64,000 nucleotides of DNA from Morella rubra (lineage: Eukaryota; Streptophyta; Magnoliopsida; Fagales; Myricaceae). Below the pieces are notes generated by a model. The model saw nothing but the letters and a program-made list of their open reading frames with translations, searched no databases and had not been told where the DNA came from. Location of the stretch: NCBI GenBank assembly GCA_003952965.2, contig CM025855.1, forward strand, positions 38,102,150-38,166,149, written 5' to 3'. Below are positions 51,901-64,000 of this stretch, in pieces; positions within the stretch are counted from its first letter, which is position 1, and every line of letters begins with the position of its first letter. The translations under genes were made by a program, and so were the position numbers.

Positions 51901-54314
51901 GTGCAATTCGATACTGAGGAAGCTGCCCAAAAGGCTATAGAGAAGTTGAATGGTATGCTCTTGAATGATAAGCAAGTTTTTGTTGGACCGTTCCTTCGCA
52001 AGCAGGAAAGAGAAAGTGCTATTGACAAGAGTAAATTCAACAATGTTTTCGTGAAGAATCTCTCCGAATTGACATCTGAAGAAGATTTGAATCGAATGTT
52101 TGGAGAATTTGGACCCATCACTAGTGTTGTGGTGATGAGGGATGCTGATGGGAAATCAAGGTGTTTTGGTTTTATCAACTTTGAGAGTGCAGATGATGCC
52201 GCTAAGGCTGTTGAGGCTCTGAACGGGAAGAAATTTGATGATAAGGAATGGTATGTTGGGAAAGCCCAAAAGAAGTCTGAAAGGGAAGTTGAATTGAAGC
52301 TTCGATTTGAACAGAGCATGAAAGAAGCAGCAGACAAATATCAAGGGGCAAACTTGTATGTTAAAAATTTAGATGATAGCATAGGTGATGATAAACTTAA
52401 GGAGCTTTTCTCTCAGTTTGGTACCATTACCTCATGCAAGGTGTGTTACATTGATTTTGAAATGAATCACCTATGTTTTGTCCTGCATAATGTTGCGGCC
52501 AGTCTTTGTAAACCTCATTTTTCTTGACACTTGAACAGGTTATGCGAGACCCTAATGGAATAAGTAGGGGATCAGGATTTGTTGCATTCTCTACTCCTGA
52601 AGAGGCATCTAGAGCTGTAAGCTTTTTTGTGCCTGTTAACGACTGCACTCATAACCTTTTTTTGTCTGTCTTACTTACAAAAGGATTGATTTTTTTTTTA
52701 ATTGCGTGGTAGATTTTGGAGATGAATGGCAAAATGATCGTGAGCAAACCTCTGTATGTTGCACTGGCACAACGAAAAGAAGATAGAAGAGCTAGGTTGC
52801 AGGTATGTGTTGTTTAATGTTGTTTTGAGCCTTCAGCAGATTGTAGTGGACAGGTGTGTGGAATAGTGTCGATTGATAGATAACTAATGTTGTATGCTAC
52901 AAATCTATTACCATTTCTATAGAATCTGCAGATAACCAATGCTATTAACATTTCTATAGGATCAGAGGTTTTGTTCACGCTGCGGTCTTTTCTCCCTCGT
53001 GTCATTTTTTGGTTGACCTATTTATTATAGCTGTTTATTTGTTTTTTTTTTGTCCCTATCCCCTGCTTATTGTAATGTCAGTTATTGTTGCCCGTGGCGT
53101 GATCTGATATACTAATAAGGGCTGCATACCTGTTGCATTGTTCCTGCAATGCGATCCTGGTTGCAATGTGCTCTGTTGCCCTCCAGATTGTAACAAATTG
53201 GAAATTGAAATGGCAGATGGTACCTCCTTACCCCCCTTCCCCATGCCCATTTCCTTCCCTGGCGGAAGGCAATCCTGTTTTGTTTTGGGCGGTATGCTCA
53301 TGCTTTTAAGGATTTACCTGATCTCTGCTGCAAGCTACTCCAAGCAATCCCATAGGTGCCCTGGTCAAAGGATTGGAATCCACCCCTGGTGAACTTTTGG
53401 GGCTCGTTGTCCAATGCCTCCGGGCACAAGGCCAGAGTCTGGTTGGAGAACAGTGTGGCAGGGTTCTGTGCAGCAAACACAGCAGCCTGTTCCACTAATG
53501 CAGCAGCAGGTTGATATTGTGTCTCCTCCTTCTCACCCAAATGTTTTATGTAACTGTTCAGATCTGTAACAAATTTTGGGATGGATTGTTTGAATGGCAG
53601 ATGCTTCCAAGGGGCCGTGTCTACCGTTACCCCCCTGGGCGTGCCATGCCCGATGTTCCCATGCCTGGTGGCGCTGGAGGCATGTTTGCTGTTCCGTATG
53701 ACATGGGCGGTATGCCGCTGCGTGATGCATCATTGTCTCAGCCAATTCCTATAGGGGCTTTGGCTTCTGCCCTTGCAAATGCTACTCCAGAGCAGCAGAG
53801 AACGGTAAGCATTGAGGTTTTGTATATTTAAGCCAATCAAGATACAAAGCGAGTGGTCAAAGGCTCATTACTTGCCCGAGTCTGAACTTTTGGGATAACT
53901 TTTGTTGTCTGAAAATGCCTCCATACGTTTATTGCCAATGAAGGCTGTCTTTGGAAAGAACAGTGTGGCCCCATTTCTTAGAAGTTAGGGTTTTTTACAA
54001 CAAAAAGTGTTGTGGTGCAGCTATGATTATGCTAATTACTGATTTTCTATTTCATGGGTAAAAATCTGCAGATGCTGGGTGAGAATCTTTACCCACTTGT
54101 GGAACAGCTGGAGCCTGAAAATGCTGCTAAGGTGACAGGCATGCTTCTAGAGATGGATCAGACTGAGGTGTTACATTTGCTTGAGTCACCAGAAGCTCTG
54201 AAAGCGAAGGTGGCCGAGGCTATGGAGGTTCTAAGGAATGTTCAGCAGCAGCAGGCTGGCACTGCAGCAGATCAACTGTCCTCATTGTCGCTGAATGACA
54301 ACCTTGTTTCGTGA
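48990..54314 (+). CDS. cytoplasmic poly(A)-binding protein, linker exon degraded
   Basis: Binds mRNA poly(A) tails and links them to translation initiation and decay. Clear exons: 48990-49230, 51539-51657, 51784-52440, 52539-52616, 52713-52802, 53601-53804 and 54072-54314. The first intron is about 2.3 kb. RRM1: [23 protein letters not shown]2: [23 protein letters not shown]3: [23 protein letters not shown]4: [20 protein letters not shown], ending [12 protein letters not shown]. The MLLE domain ([40 protein letters not shown]) is intact, and the stop is at 54314. The exon between RRM4 and 53601 should encode the Met/Pro/Gln-rich linker. Only its 3' end, [14 protein letters not shown] (to 53509), is clean; upstream to about 53150 only scattered matches remain in shifting frames. 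The real ATG is [10 protein letters not shown], not the upstream TTG. Class resembles PAB2/PAB4/PAB8. Confidence 0.85.
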
Positions 54315-55414
54315 GAACCTTGAATGTGTGCTTATTTGTAACTTGAAATGGTTTGAGACTGTTCTGTACTTGGTTTGATTCGGTTACAACTGAGTGCCTC
54401 AAGTAGGATGGCTGGTTTTGTTTGTTATGTCAACTCCTTATTGTTGCGCAACTTTGAAGATTGTACATCTATGCTCGAATGTTCGCAATGTGACCACTAT
54501 TGCTAAAGATTGTGCTAATTTGCCTTGATCTTACTTGGGATGATTATGCGAACATATTGGATCAGACGGTGTAGTGAAATCTAGTCGGGTTGTTATGACC
54601 GATAAGTTGAGCTTGTCTAACTCGTTCGAGATTGGACATTTCACCTCCCTCGAGAAGACGTGAAGTCCAATGCTGTCGTACAATTGCATTTGTATACTTT
54701 TACAAGTTACTTGCCTTCGGCGGCCAAGTATAACCGAACTTCTGAGTTAACTGGCATCATTAAAATATCCTATATTGTGAAAGACGATATACTTGTGCCT
54801 CGTACAATTTTCTTGTCTCGTTCAATCGTTGAGGATTAAACCACGAACTGGTGACTCGCTTCGTGAGCTCATTTGGATAATTGACCTTTCTAGTAATTGC
54901 ACAGATTGGCCTCTCTAGTAATTGACATTCCTGTGTCATGCATTCCTATTGATTTGCTGTCTTCTGATAAGCCTCTTTTCCCCCCTTGTTGTGTTCCTTC
55001 CCGTTTAGACTTTGTTTCGAACTCTGTATTTCCCCTTTTAGTTATATTACATTTGCCTAGCAAAAAAATAAAATAAAATTGCACAGATTGGCCATGGGAC
55101 CTGCAAGGCAGCTCCAATGAACTGGCTACCAAAATCACGCTTCCTGAAGCCCGACAGATCTCAGTAATCACGAGGGTCACCTAGCGGGGACACAACTATT
55201 AAATATATGCAATTATGACCAAACGATATTTTAGTTGACTTTGTCTAAACTAATGAAGCAGATACAATATTCACAGGAAGCACAACCACCCTGATCTTGA
55301 CAGATCACTCTGATCACTCAAACATAAGTGTATACATCCTGCTGACAGAGTGGAGTAGACATCCATTCCCCCCAATTAAACCTCCACAATACCAAAACTG
55401 ACCAAAAACACATG
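54315..55414. other. 3' flanks of convergent PABP and SUD1-like genes
   Basis: About 1.1 kb between two convergent stop codons, made up of 3' untranslated sequence and spacer. No additional gene seen. Confidence 0.6.
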
Positions 55415-58400
55415 TTAAGCATCGTGTTGGTTAGCACGCCTCAGGCGCAACCCCACATCAACTTCTCGGTCGGGTTGAATTAAACCAGTGCCCAGCAAAT
55501 TAGAATTTTCCATTTCTGAGGAAGTCCTTGCTTCATGTTGCCTCTCTTCAATGTTCTCCCCAAAGTTATGAAGCCTACGGCCAATCAGATAGCGATCATC
55601 ACGGATGGAATTGTGAAGGTTGGTGAACCAGACATGAAATCTTTTGGCACAAAAGCACAACAAGCTGATGCAGAGGCATCCCAGCCAGGCAAACCGATAG
55701 ACTGCTGAGTTTACTATCAACGGATAGCCAAGCACAGGAAACACCCCTCTGGCTAAAACATAAGGTAGGCATAAGGCTGTCAACAGCTTCATTATGATTG
55801 GGAACACAATCTCACGCAACACCCAAAGACCTTGCAGCCCAGAGAAACCATCTTCTCTCACTCTCTCGAACTTTATTCGCCAACTTTCATCCACCAGTGG
55901 CATCATGTGATCCAACATAACCTGTTTATAAACCGTAACAAGCATCAAGGAAAAAAAATACTATATCAACTGTTACTGGCAACCTCCTCATCCAGCCATA
56001 TTCCAACCTATGAATGCAACCTCTACCCTTTCTTTTTGGGATCTAGTGTTGTGTTTTCTTGTTTGGGCTTTTTTTTTTTTTTCGAATGGAGGGTATTTGC
56101 AAGCTCCTATAACACCCCAAAAAACCCCCCTTAAATGTGTAAAAAAATCTTTGAAAAGTTAAAAAATGTGCAACATGACTCAAACTACAGTGATAATGAG
56201 AAGACCACAAAATTTAACCTTTCATGCTCCCGTCTTTCTAAATATAACTGCCAACTAAACGTTTAGCATCATTTAATAGTTGTAGAGAGCTCGATGACTT
56301 CAATTAACTCCTCATCCAAAGATGTAAAAGACTAACGTGCCCATGATTAGTTTCTTTTGCAATTGTATCCCAATGATTATGGCATTCTAATACTCCTTAG
56401 TTCCATTGACCTGACACCAGCAACAGTGGCAACATACTTAAGGGGTTGAGGAAAATGCAAATAGATGCCATGATGCTCACCAGTCTAGTCCATATCTTGA
56501 GAAAGATGAGGCCCAATGCCCAGTCCTGATAAAGGAGGAAAACTGGGCTTTCATCCACAGGCACCCGCATTGGTACAATCACCAAAAGCTCAAATAGCAG
56601 CCCAATCAGTACAGGGATAACAAAAATCTGCAACACAAGAATGTGCAAGAGTCAAAGCATTTCGAAAACCTGACATAGACAACAAACAATAACCAGGTAA
56701 TAATGAGTTTTACGAAAAAATAACTGTTTAGTCCTACCCAGATTGACAGAAGTGCAGAACTCTTAAAAACAATGCCACACCACTTCCAGACTTGTCTCAA
56801 CAAAACTGAAGCCCTCCTTGTTCTAATATACTCAATGGAGTATCTAGCACCAGCTACGGCAGTCCAAATTACATAGCTTCCAATTATGAAAGCATATAGA
56901 TCTAAGAAAAGAAATATAGTGGCGACATGTTAACATCATCGTCCAGAAGTACAAAGGACAGTTGGTAGAAAATGGATGCAGTCAGAAAATTTTACCGTTA
57001 CACTTGATGCCGTGAGTTATTGGGAGAAGAGGAATCACATTGAAGATTGCCCTTCCAATTGAAACTGGTACAACTATCAAGGTAGAGTTGAAAAGAAGTA
57101 GTGTCATCCATGCCACCAACAACAACAGGACAATGCGAAGGACAAACCCATACCTGCTAAAAACAATATGAATTTAGATGGTAGCCAGAGGTTTCTAATC
57201 CAATGGACAAAAACATCACGCACAATAACATGTGCTGTAAGATGCAAAGAATAAGATTAGAATAGGTGACAACTCCATCTCTGAACAATTTAAAACCAGA
57301 AATCAAAAACAGCATTACTGGCCTCATATATATATGCAGAAACAAGAGAGAATGCGAACCCATAGTAGCATGTTTCAGTAGTACGGTACAAAGTAGTCAG
57401 GAAGATAGATATCTAACAGAGTAAAATCAACAGCTAAGATTATTTAACATATCTATCACCCAGCAATGCTTTTAAGACCTACTTGTGACATTGAAATTGC
57501 TATGCATCCAAAAACTTACTCTGAATCAGATTGTTCATCACCATCATACTCCTCCGAAACATTTGAGTTTTCTGGTGCAAGGACACCTCTGCTTGGATCA
57601 TCAGCAACTAAAAGTGCCACCAGGGCCCGATCCTGTCCACCTGGTTGTACTGCCTGTATTCTCTCTTGTCTTCCAGGGTCCCCATTTCCGTTTTCCTGAA
57701 CACCATTGTCCTCAGGTCTGGGCAATAAAAAATCTGTTAAGCCTAGTGCCCAGCCAACTGCGGTAAACCAATATCTTAGAAGGGATTTAATTGTTGTCCG
57801 CAATTTAAAATGCTCGATGGCAAAGGGAATGCAGATTTGGAAGAGAAGCATGTCAGCTGGAATTTCAGTAAATGGGTCAGACACCCTGCAACAATAAGCC
57901 AAGCATCCTCAAGTTAGCAAACAGAAGTCACATATCAACATGGACATTGGACAGGTTAATCACTATTAATAGCTGCCACAGAAACATAAAGGACTAACTT
58001 ACGATATATCAAGCGGAAAAATGGATGGAGCCATCTGCATAGCAAGTTTGACTGGTAAAAACACCAGCATCACTATCAAACTCCCATAAACAGCAACTGA
58101 TAAGAGAACTCTGCGAGCATGCTTATGCACAGGGTCATCAATCAAATCCCGAAAAGGATTGTAGTTTGGATCAGCAGGATCTCGAAGAAAGTACAACACT
58201 CCATTACGTAAAACCTTACAACGATAACAATAAATAAATGTCTTTCAGATTTATGACACAACAGCCATTCAGAAATCATTGAGCCAATGGAATACGAAGG
58301 CAAAGAAGCATACCCCTCGGAGAAGGCTGACAAAGATGCTTATCTGTAGCATGTACACAATTCCTACAACCCAATGAACCAAGGAGCTTGCTAATGGAGA

Positions 58401-61400
58401 AGCTGAAAAGAATTGAACTCTTTGAGCCATTGACCTTCCAAACATCCTTATAGTACATACATCCAGCCACCATCCACACATCAAGGGAAATACCCCAAGT
58501 TCAATGACAAGAAGGAAAGCCACCTTTATCATAGTCATCAGATGCCTCATTGCTGCGAAAAACTGCCTGAAGAGAGACGGAATTGTCTCTGCGATAGAAG
58601 CAATACCGTAGAACCTCCCCAGAGTCAAAGGCTCACCTTTGGTGTACCGAATCAATGCAACAATGCCAAGATAGAAGAAAACGAGAGAAAAAATAAACAT
58701 ATATCCGATGGCGAGAGTTGTAACATCCGAGAGCCTTGATGTCCCTATGGTTGCTCCTTTCAAGAGGTCTGCTGAAAGTGATGAACTAATGTTGTTTGAG
58801 GCTTCACTTAGACCACTAAAGTTACCCTTCAACATTTCTGCAACCTGTCCAAGCAGACCATTTTCTTGGCCCTCAGATGACAAATTTGTAACAGCAGTCA
58901 ATGCATTCTTCAATGTGATATTTGCTAAGGAGAGGGCTGTGTCTGTAATTGGCATGACCGTTGACAACACTGGACCACTAGCAGCAGAGAAAAGCCAAGA
59001 TACATAATACAATATAATCCGACCTAATGAAAAAGGCACAAAGATCACAACACCAAGGAATATCATATTGCTTGCCAGAACCTGCAAAAGCATAGCACCA
59101 CACTTGATAAACTAATCAAAACAGGAGCAAAAAGTAATATCAAATTTTCTTTCACTGGACCAACCCAGTAAGCCCGAACACATAATTGGCAGCATATATC
59201 ATGTCAGGGCGCTGCAATGATTAGATAGTTTCACTGAAAAAATATATATATAAAATGACATAATATAAATTAGCTGACCCGATACAAAAGACATTGACCC
59301 CAACAAAGGAATTCTATGCACAGTTTTTCCCTTTGGTTTTTCCTCAGTCAAATGAGCGTGGTCGAAAGATTATAAAATGTCTAGCATCTGCCAGAAAGGA
59401 TGGAGGAGCCCATTGTTCATCAAATTTGCCCTAACTACTTGTATGTACCTCAGGGATTGGCTCTCCATTCCTTCACTTCTTCCAGTATATACAACCATCA
59501 TTATCATACATTTTGATCCCATATTTTAACAGTTGAAATAATGCAATATAGTCATGCCCCTCCCTGTCAGCATACTTCCTCGTGTACATGTTGTAAACCC
59601 CTATTTCTAACCATTAAAACTCGATGTTAAATGTAAGAAAACAGCATATAGACACTGATGGCAGTGGTAGTGGGAAGGAGAGGGGAAGGGAGGTGGTCAC
59701 AGGGGTAAGGAGTAGAAGACGGGAAAGTGATTTTGGTGCTTATGACTGGGGAGGGAAGTAGTGAAGGCGGTGAAGGGGAGTGTGGTAGGGAGGGAATATA
59801 GGCTGGTCCAAAAACTGGCTTATGCTTTGCTCGGTATAATTTCCGCCATGAATTTTTTTCTGTATCTAACAATGGAGCACTTACTCAGTGACATAGCTCA
59901 GTTGCCACTTTTTCTTTGACTAACCCTTGACCAAGAATCCTTTTTCTTTGACCAACGTTATAATTTTTGGTTGCCCCAAAAATGGAAGACTTTTTTCAAA
60001 CTGTCACATACTCGATAGACAAATATAGGATTAAGAAAGCTCATAATCGAGCAGCTCATAAAAATAATATTATGTGGCAAGCTTAAAGTTGCAACTCATA
60101 TTAATCAAGCTCATGAAACTGTGCCGCAAATATCACGTCAAGAGGTAAGGAACTGCAAAGCATGACAGGTTGAACCTAATGGTGGAATAGATAAGATAAC
60201 AAGAATTGACCAGAAAATGAGCATAATCAGGAGAAAACTTACAGTGAATGCATTTTCAACCAAATGAAAGACAGGGCCCTGCATGCCAACGAGCTCATCG
60301 AAAGGCACATCCTCTGCGCCATCAGCATCATCCAAACCATCAAACATCTGTTCCACATGGGCTTCAAGACGAGCTGCCTGCATCTCCCACCGAGCAGCAA
60401 CATTTTCTGCATTCCTCCTGAGAATTTGACCTGCTCCTGCAATCCCTTGTCCACCACCCACATCTTCAACATTTCCATCACCGGCATTATTTCTATTAGC
60501 CTGCCCAGGAGGTCTTCTTGCAGCACGAACACCATTTCTGTCTCCGTCATCTTCTCTCTCAGCATCCTGACCTCCAAGTTCCCGTAAATGCCTGAAGTAA
60601 TCCCTTAAAGAAGTTGCTCCAAGAAAAATAAACACAATGCTAGCAGAAAGAAGGAACCCATGTAGACAATCAGTAAGGATGATCGTAGTGGATAAATGAC
60701 TTAGGAATAATCTCTGGGCTTCACCAAAACTCCTCACAAATGCCAAGCGCCATATCCAGAATGTAATAAAAGGTATAATGAGGAGCCAAACAGAAAGGAC
60801 AAAACCAAGGCGCAAAAAAAATTGCAGAACAAGGCAAGCTTTCATCCCCATCCCAACTATAAACTCTTGAAAAGGAAGCCTAGCCGGAGCATTCTCAGCA
60901 TAAACAGGGGAGAAGGAAAATGCATGTTTGCAGACCTGTAACACACATTACGCTCATTTTAGCACAACAGGGATTAGGAAGTACGAATCAGATTAACCAT
61001 AAGCAAAAGGGAAGGATAATGCATGTTTTGCAGACCTTTAACGAATGTGAGGCTCATTTAACACAACATAAATTAATCTCCAATGGAGAGTACAATCATC
61101 TTAGCCATATCAAAAGATGGAGCGAGATTGAGCTGAAGAAACCAATGCTTCCTGGTGCAATGCAACCCTAATCAAGCTCATAAGTTTAACCACTGTGGAG
61201 CTTCCGCTTGTATGAAAGCAAGCAGACGTTTGGGATCCATATGTTTAGTATTTGGCTAATGAAATTATCATTTATACATCATTTTATGATAAAACCAAAA
61301 GAAGATGACGGAATGCATTTTAAAGGCTCAGCACAACTCTTTCATAGTTCTACAAAAGTTTAAATCTTTTTAATTTCAGCATCCAGAAGTAGGAAAACAA

Positions 61401-62275
61401 GATCCCAACCATGTCAAAGATTGATTGTGCTATTCTAATTGGTGTGAGTGATAATACTCAACACTTGCTAGACTACACTGTTATATCTGAATTAGACACT
61501 ATCCACAACAAAGGAATTGCAAAGACACTTTGGCTTTGCATTATTACCACAAAGAAGAAGAGAAAAAAGGATGAGCAAACACTCGAAAGTTGCCTCTTTT
61601 TCGTCATCACTTCAATTAGCCTAAATTTCTTCAGCTATAAAGTCAAACTCAATGATTCACGCCTTTCCACGGTCTCTCACAGCTTGATTTCAGCTACCAA
61701 ATCACACAGAATTGAGACATTGATCTATCAACCACAAAATCTAACCTGTCTTTCTTGAAGTCTCAATTAAAAAAATTGACACATTGATCACAAATCAAAG
61801 GAAAAGAACTGATAAAGAAACCCTAATTACTCCGTCTCTTATCGATCTTTCAATATTTCTGTCAATCAAACCAGCAATCCACCCAAAAGATCGCTATAAA
61901 TTCTTCAATTGAACGAAAACATTCGACTTAACAAAATTCAACTGAATCAGGGGGGAGAGAGAGAGAGAGAGGAACCTCGCACTGGCGTGCGTTGCTGTGA
62001 TTGAGCCACTGCAAAAGGCAATCCTGGTGGACGTACTTGATGCTTCCGCTACACGCACAGGGGTACCGGAGGGGGTTATCCCAGTCACCCGGGTTCCGGC
62101 AGATCCGGCACACGTCCTCCTCCTCCTCCTCTTCCTCATACCTCACCGCCACGTTCGTCGCCGCTTCGCTCTCCAGCCCTCGAGGTGATGACGAAGAAAC
62201 CGAAGACAACGACGATGAAGGCGTTTTGACGCCATCGCTGTCTCGGTCTGATGGCGCCGCCGGGGCTATCTCCAT
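55415..62275 (-). CDS. SUD1: SUD1/CER9 (DOA10-type) RING-CH membrane E3 ubiquitin ligase
   Basis: ER membrane E3 of the DOA10/MARCH6 class; the Arabidopsis orthologue controls cuticular wax and HMG-CoA reductase activity. Nine exons: 62275-61976, 60935-60243, 59081-58314, 58214-58003, 57885-57520, 57153-56996, 56901-56738, 56627-56481 and 55921-55415. They total 3315 nt and encode 1104 aa, normal length, with every junction in phase. The C4HC3 RING-CH is at Cys56, Cys59, Cys73, Cys75, His83, Cys86, Cys99 and Cys102, split by intron 1 just before Cys102. It follows a Ser-rich and Glu-rich N-terminus. Numerous membrane segments follow (LVLQFFLRLGFVLSVWLLII, IFVIPVLIGLLFELLVIVPM, IVLLLLVAWMTLLLF), with an Arg/Asn/Gly-rich cytosolic loop (about residues 240-290) and the conserved TD-like core RDPADPNYNPFRDLI. 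It appears fully intact, unlike several neighbours. Confidence 0.93.
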
Positions 62276-64000
62276 GCAGATGGGCTCGGGTCAAGTATTC
62301 GGGTTGACTCGGTGAGTTCGGAGTGTCAGAGTCGGTGCGGCTCTCAGATCCTCGGTCAGAAGCGAATCGAGAGGATGGATGGCGGGGAGGGAGGGCGCAT
62401 GGAATGGAAGTGGGGGCTTTTAACTGTATTCCGAGATTGCCCCCGGTGGCTGGATTTCTATATCGGTTGTGTCCCGGTGGGTTTGGATTAATTACGGGGA
62501 GGTTTGTTACTCAACCCACGCGCTAACTCGTGACGTGGCAGGTCGGTTGCTTAATCCCTGCAAAACGCCCTAATGGACCGACCGCACTTGTGGTTTTGAC
62601 TAGGAGATGTTTGGTTAGGTTGAATTTTGAATATTTAGAGTGTTTTAAGAATTTTTAGGTGATATTAGAATTTATTAATATGTGTGCAGAAATATTGATT
62701 TGTATTGATATTTGAATATATTCAGTTGTGTATTCTTAAGATTCAAAAAATTTTCAGAATGCAAAGAAAACGAACAAGGCCTAAGATTGGAGTCGTTTTG
62801 ATTAACTACTTTGTAATTTCTTATCTAATGGATTTAGAGAGAAATATAATAAATATACTATACATTATTTTATGTTGTCCATGTAAAGATTTTTGAGCAT
62901 TATGTACCTTATAATAGGAATTATTTGTTATATTTATCTCTCTATTAAAATAAAAATTAAAGAAAATCTTGATCACATGATTTATTTTGATAAAAGGAAG
63001 AGACGAGCACGAAAAAAAAAAGAAAAAGGGTGGGTGGTTTAAAGCGAGCAATTGTGAAGGACACAATTATTCACTGAATTTAGCCAGCTGCCAGCGCTCA
63101 AAGGACAATAATAGCTTATAATAATTCGGTCCGGCCCATTTCCTAAATATTTAACTGAACGTGGCAATCATAAATGGAACTGTGGAGAGGATTCTTCTTA
63201 TTGCTTAACCTTCAATAGCTGTTATCCTAGAGAAGCAAATCAAAGACTTCATGCAATTCCACCAACCCACCTGATTTTTCTGTTTTCCTTGAATACCGTT
63301 CTTAAAAGGTATTATAGCCGTTATAATATATGTTGTTACTTTTCTTATTTTTGACCAAGCAGTCCTTTAACTCCCTCGTGGAATGATTATAAAGGTCGGT
63401 GCTTCAGTTGTCCTTTTTCTTGCCCGTTGAGGAGTCCCAGGGCTTGTATTGCGATCAGTGGTTTTTGTTGAAAAAACAGAGGTCAGATGCGACATCGTGC
63501 ACTCTTTAGACTTTAGATGTCTTATTCTAATGATTGTGTTGTATCCGGCTAAATAAAGTATTACGATCCCCACACTGGTTCACTTTTTCTAAAGTAATTT
63601 TAGCTTGGCATGGAGAGATGATTCCAAAAGAGAACTTTGAAAATCTCACTGTGAAATATGCTCTTCGAATACCAAATAGCTCGGCAAGATGCCTTTTTCT
63701 TCTTCTTATGCTTTTTCTGTGTTTGTTTTGTGTCTAGTGATACCCGGAAACTTGGTTGTTATGACACCTGAAATCGACCTGTGTGCGCCTCAACGACAAC
63801 TAGATTTTGCTTTGGCACTTCGTACGGTACATTGTCCAAAGAATTCAATGCTTTTCTATGTTCTCTCCTAAGCTATTCAATGCTCTTCTTTGTTCTCTCC
63901 TAAGCTATTCAATGATCTTCTTTGTTGCCACCGGACTTGGTCTTTACTGTTCATCTTATCGTGTCAGCGATGTCGGGAGTAAGACGGCGTTTTACTGAAG
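62276..64000. other. upstream of the SUD1-like gene, no gene recognised
   Basis: Promoter and leader of the E3 gene at the left, followed by AT-rich DNA. A 32-bp tandem repeat lies at 63844-63930. Short open frames (for example 63367-63573 minus and 63534-63737 plus) show no recognisable features. Confidence 0.5.
63844..63930. repeat. 32-bp tandem repeat, almost three copies
   Basis: TTCAATGCTCTTCTTTGTTC followed by TCTCCTAAGCTA recurs at 63844, 63876 and 63908 (period 32). The last unit is partial and diverged. Confidence 0.75.

Noticed and set aside
58276..58479. Separate small membrane protein on the minus strand
   Set aside because: Out-of-frame reading of SUD1-like exon 3.

Overview
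The window is nuclear DNA of a dicotyledonous plant, possibly a woody one. Evidence: genes split by GT-AG introns, AT-rich intergenic DNA with many small transposons, and plant-only families (RD21-type cysteine protease, DUF579/IRX15 xylan protein, UGT73 glycosyltransferases, CBSX plastid protein, SUD1/DOA10-type E3). I see no rRNA, tRNA, CRISPR array, virus or organellar insert.

Layout. 1-2075 (-): 5' three exons of an RD21-like papain-family protease running off the left edge. 3534-8168 (-): KRR1, a pre-rRNA processing factor, in 12 exons with a one-base frameshift in exon 8. 8169-12754: no recognisable gene. 12755-14218 and 17396-18681 (+): two secreted leucine-rich-repeat paralogues of the At4g06744-like type; the second lacks an in-frame ATG. 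21127-22063 (-): IRX15-like DUF579 protein with two frameshifts near its C-terminus. 25857-42830: a UGT73 array, all on the minus strand, with three intact genes (25857-27326, 29026-30408, 40484-41932), two disrupted copies that are tandem duplicates of each other (31405-32849, 36034-37479), one relic (42601-42830) and one gene-end scrap (35916-35942). 43442-46798 (-): CBSX2-like plastid CBS-pair protein. 48990-54314 (+): poly(A)-binding protein with a degraded linker exon. 55415-62275 (-): SUD1/DOA10-like membrane E3 ligase. To 64000: no gene recognised.

Mobile DNA is concentrated in and around the UGT array: a Mutator-like foldback element with a probable 9-bp target duplication (33798-34652), a second foldback element that interrupts only one of the two duplicated UGT segments (37898-38380), a third at 15787-16368, and at least eight copies of an AT-rich ~170-bp dispersed repeat.

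The genes do not form one pathway. The coherent theme is a birth-and-death UGT cluster, probably glucosylating phenolics, flavonoids or hormones, whose unequal duplication left a readable junction. No new molecular system is evident. The more unusual point is that several otherwise conserved genes (KRR1, IRX15-like, PABP, one LRR gene) carry small indels. Consensus sequencing error is a real alternative to pseudogenisation and should be excluded first.
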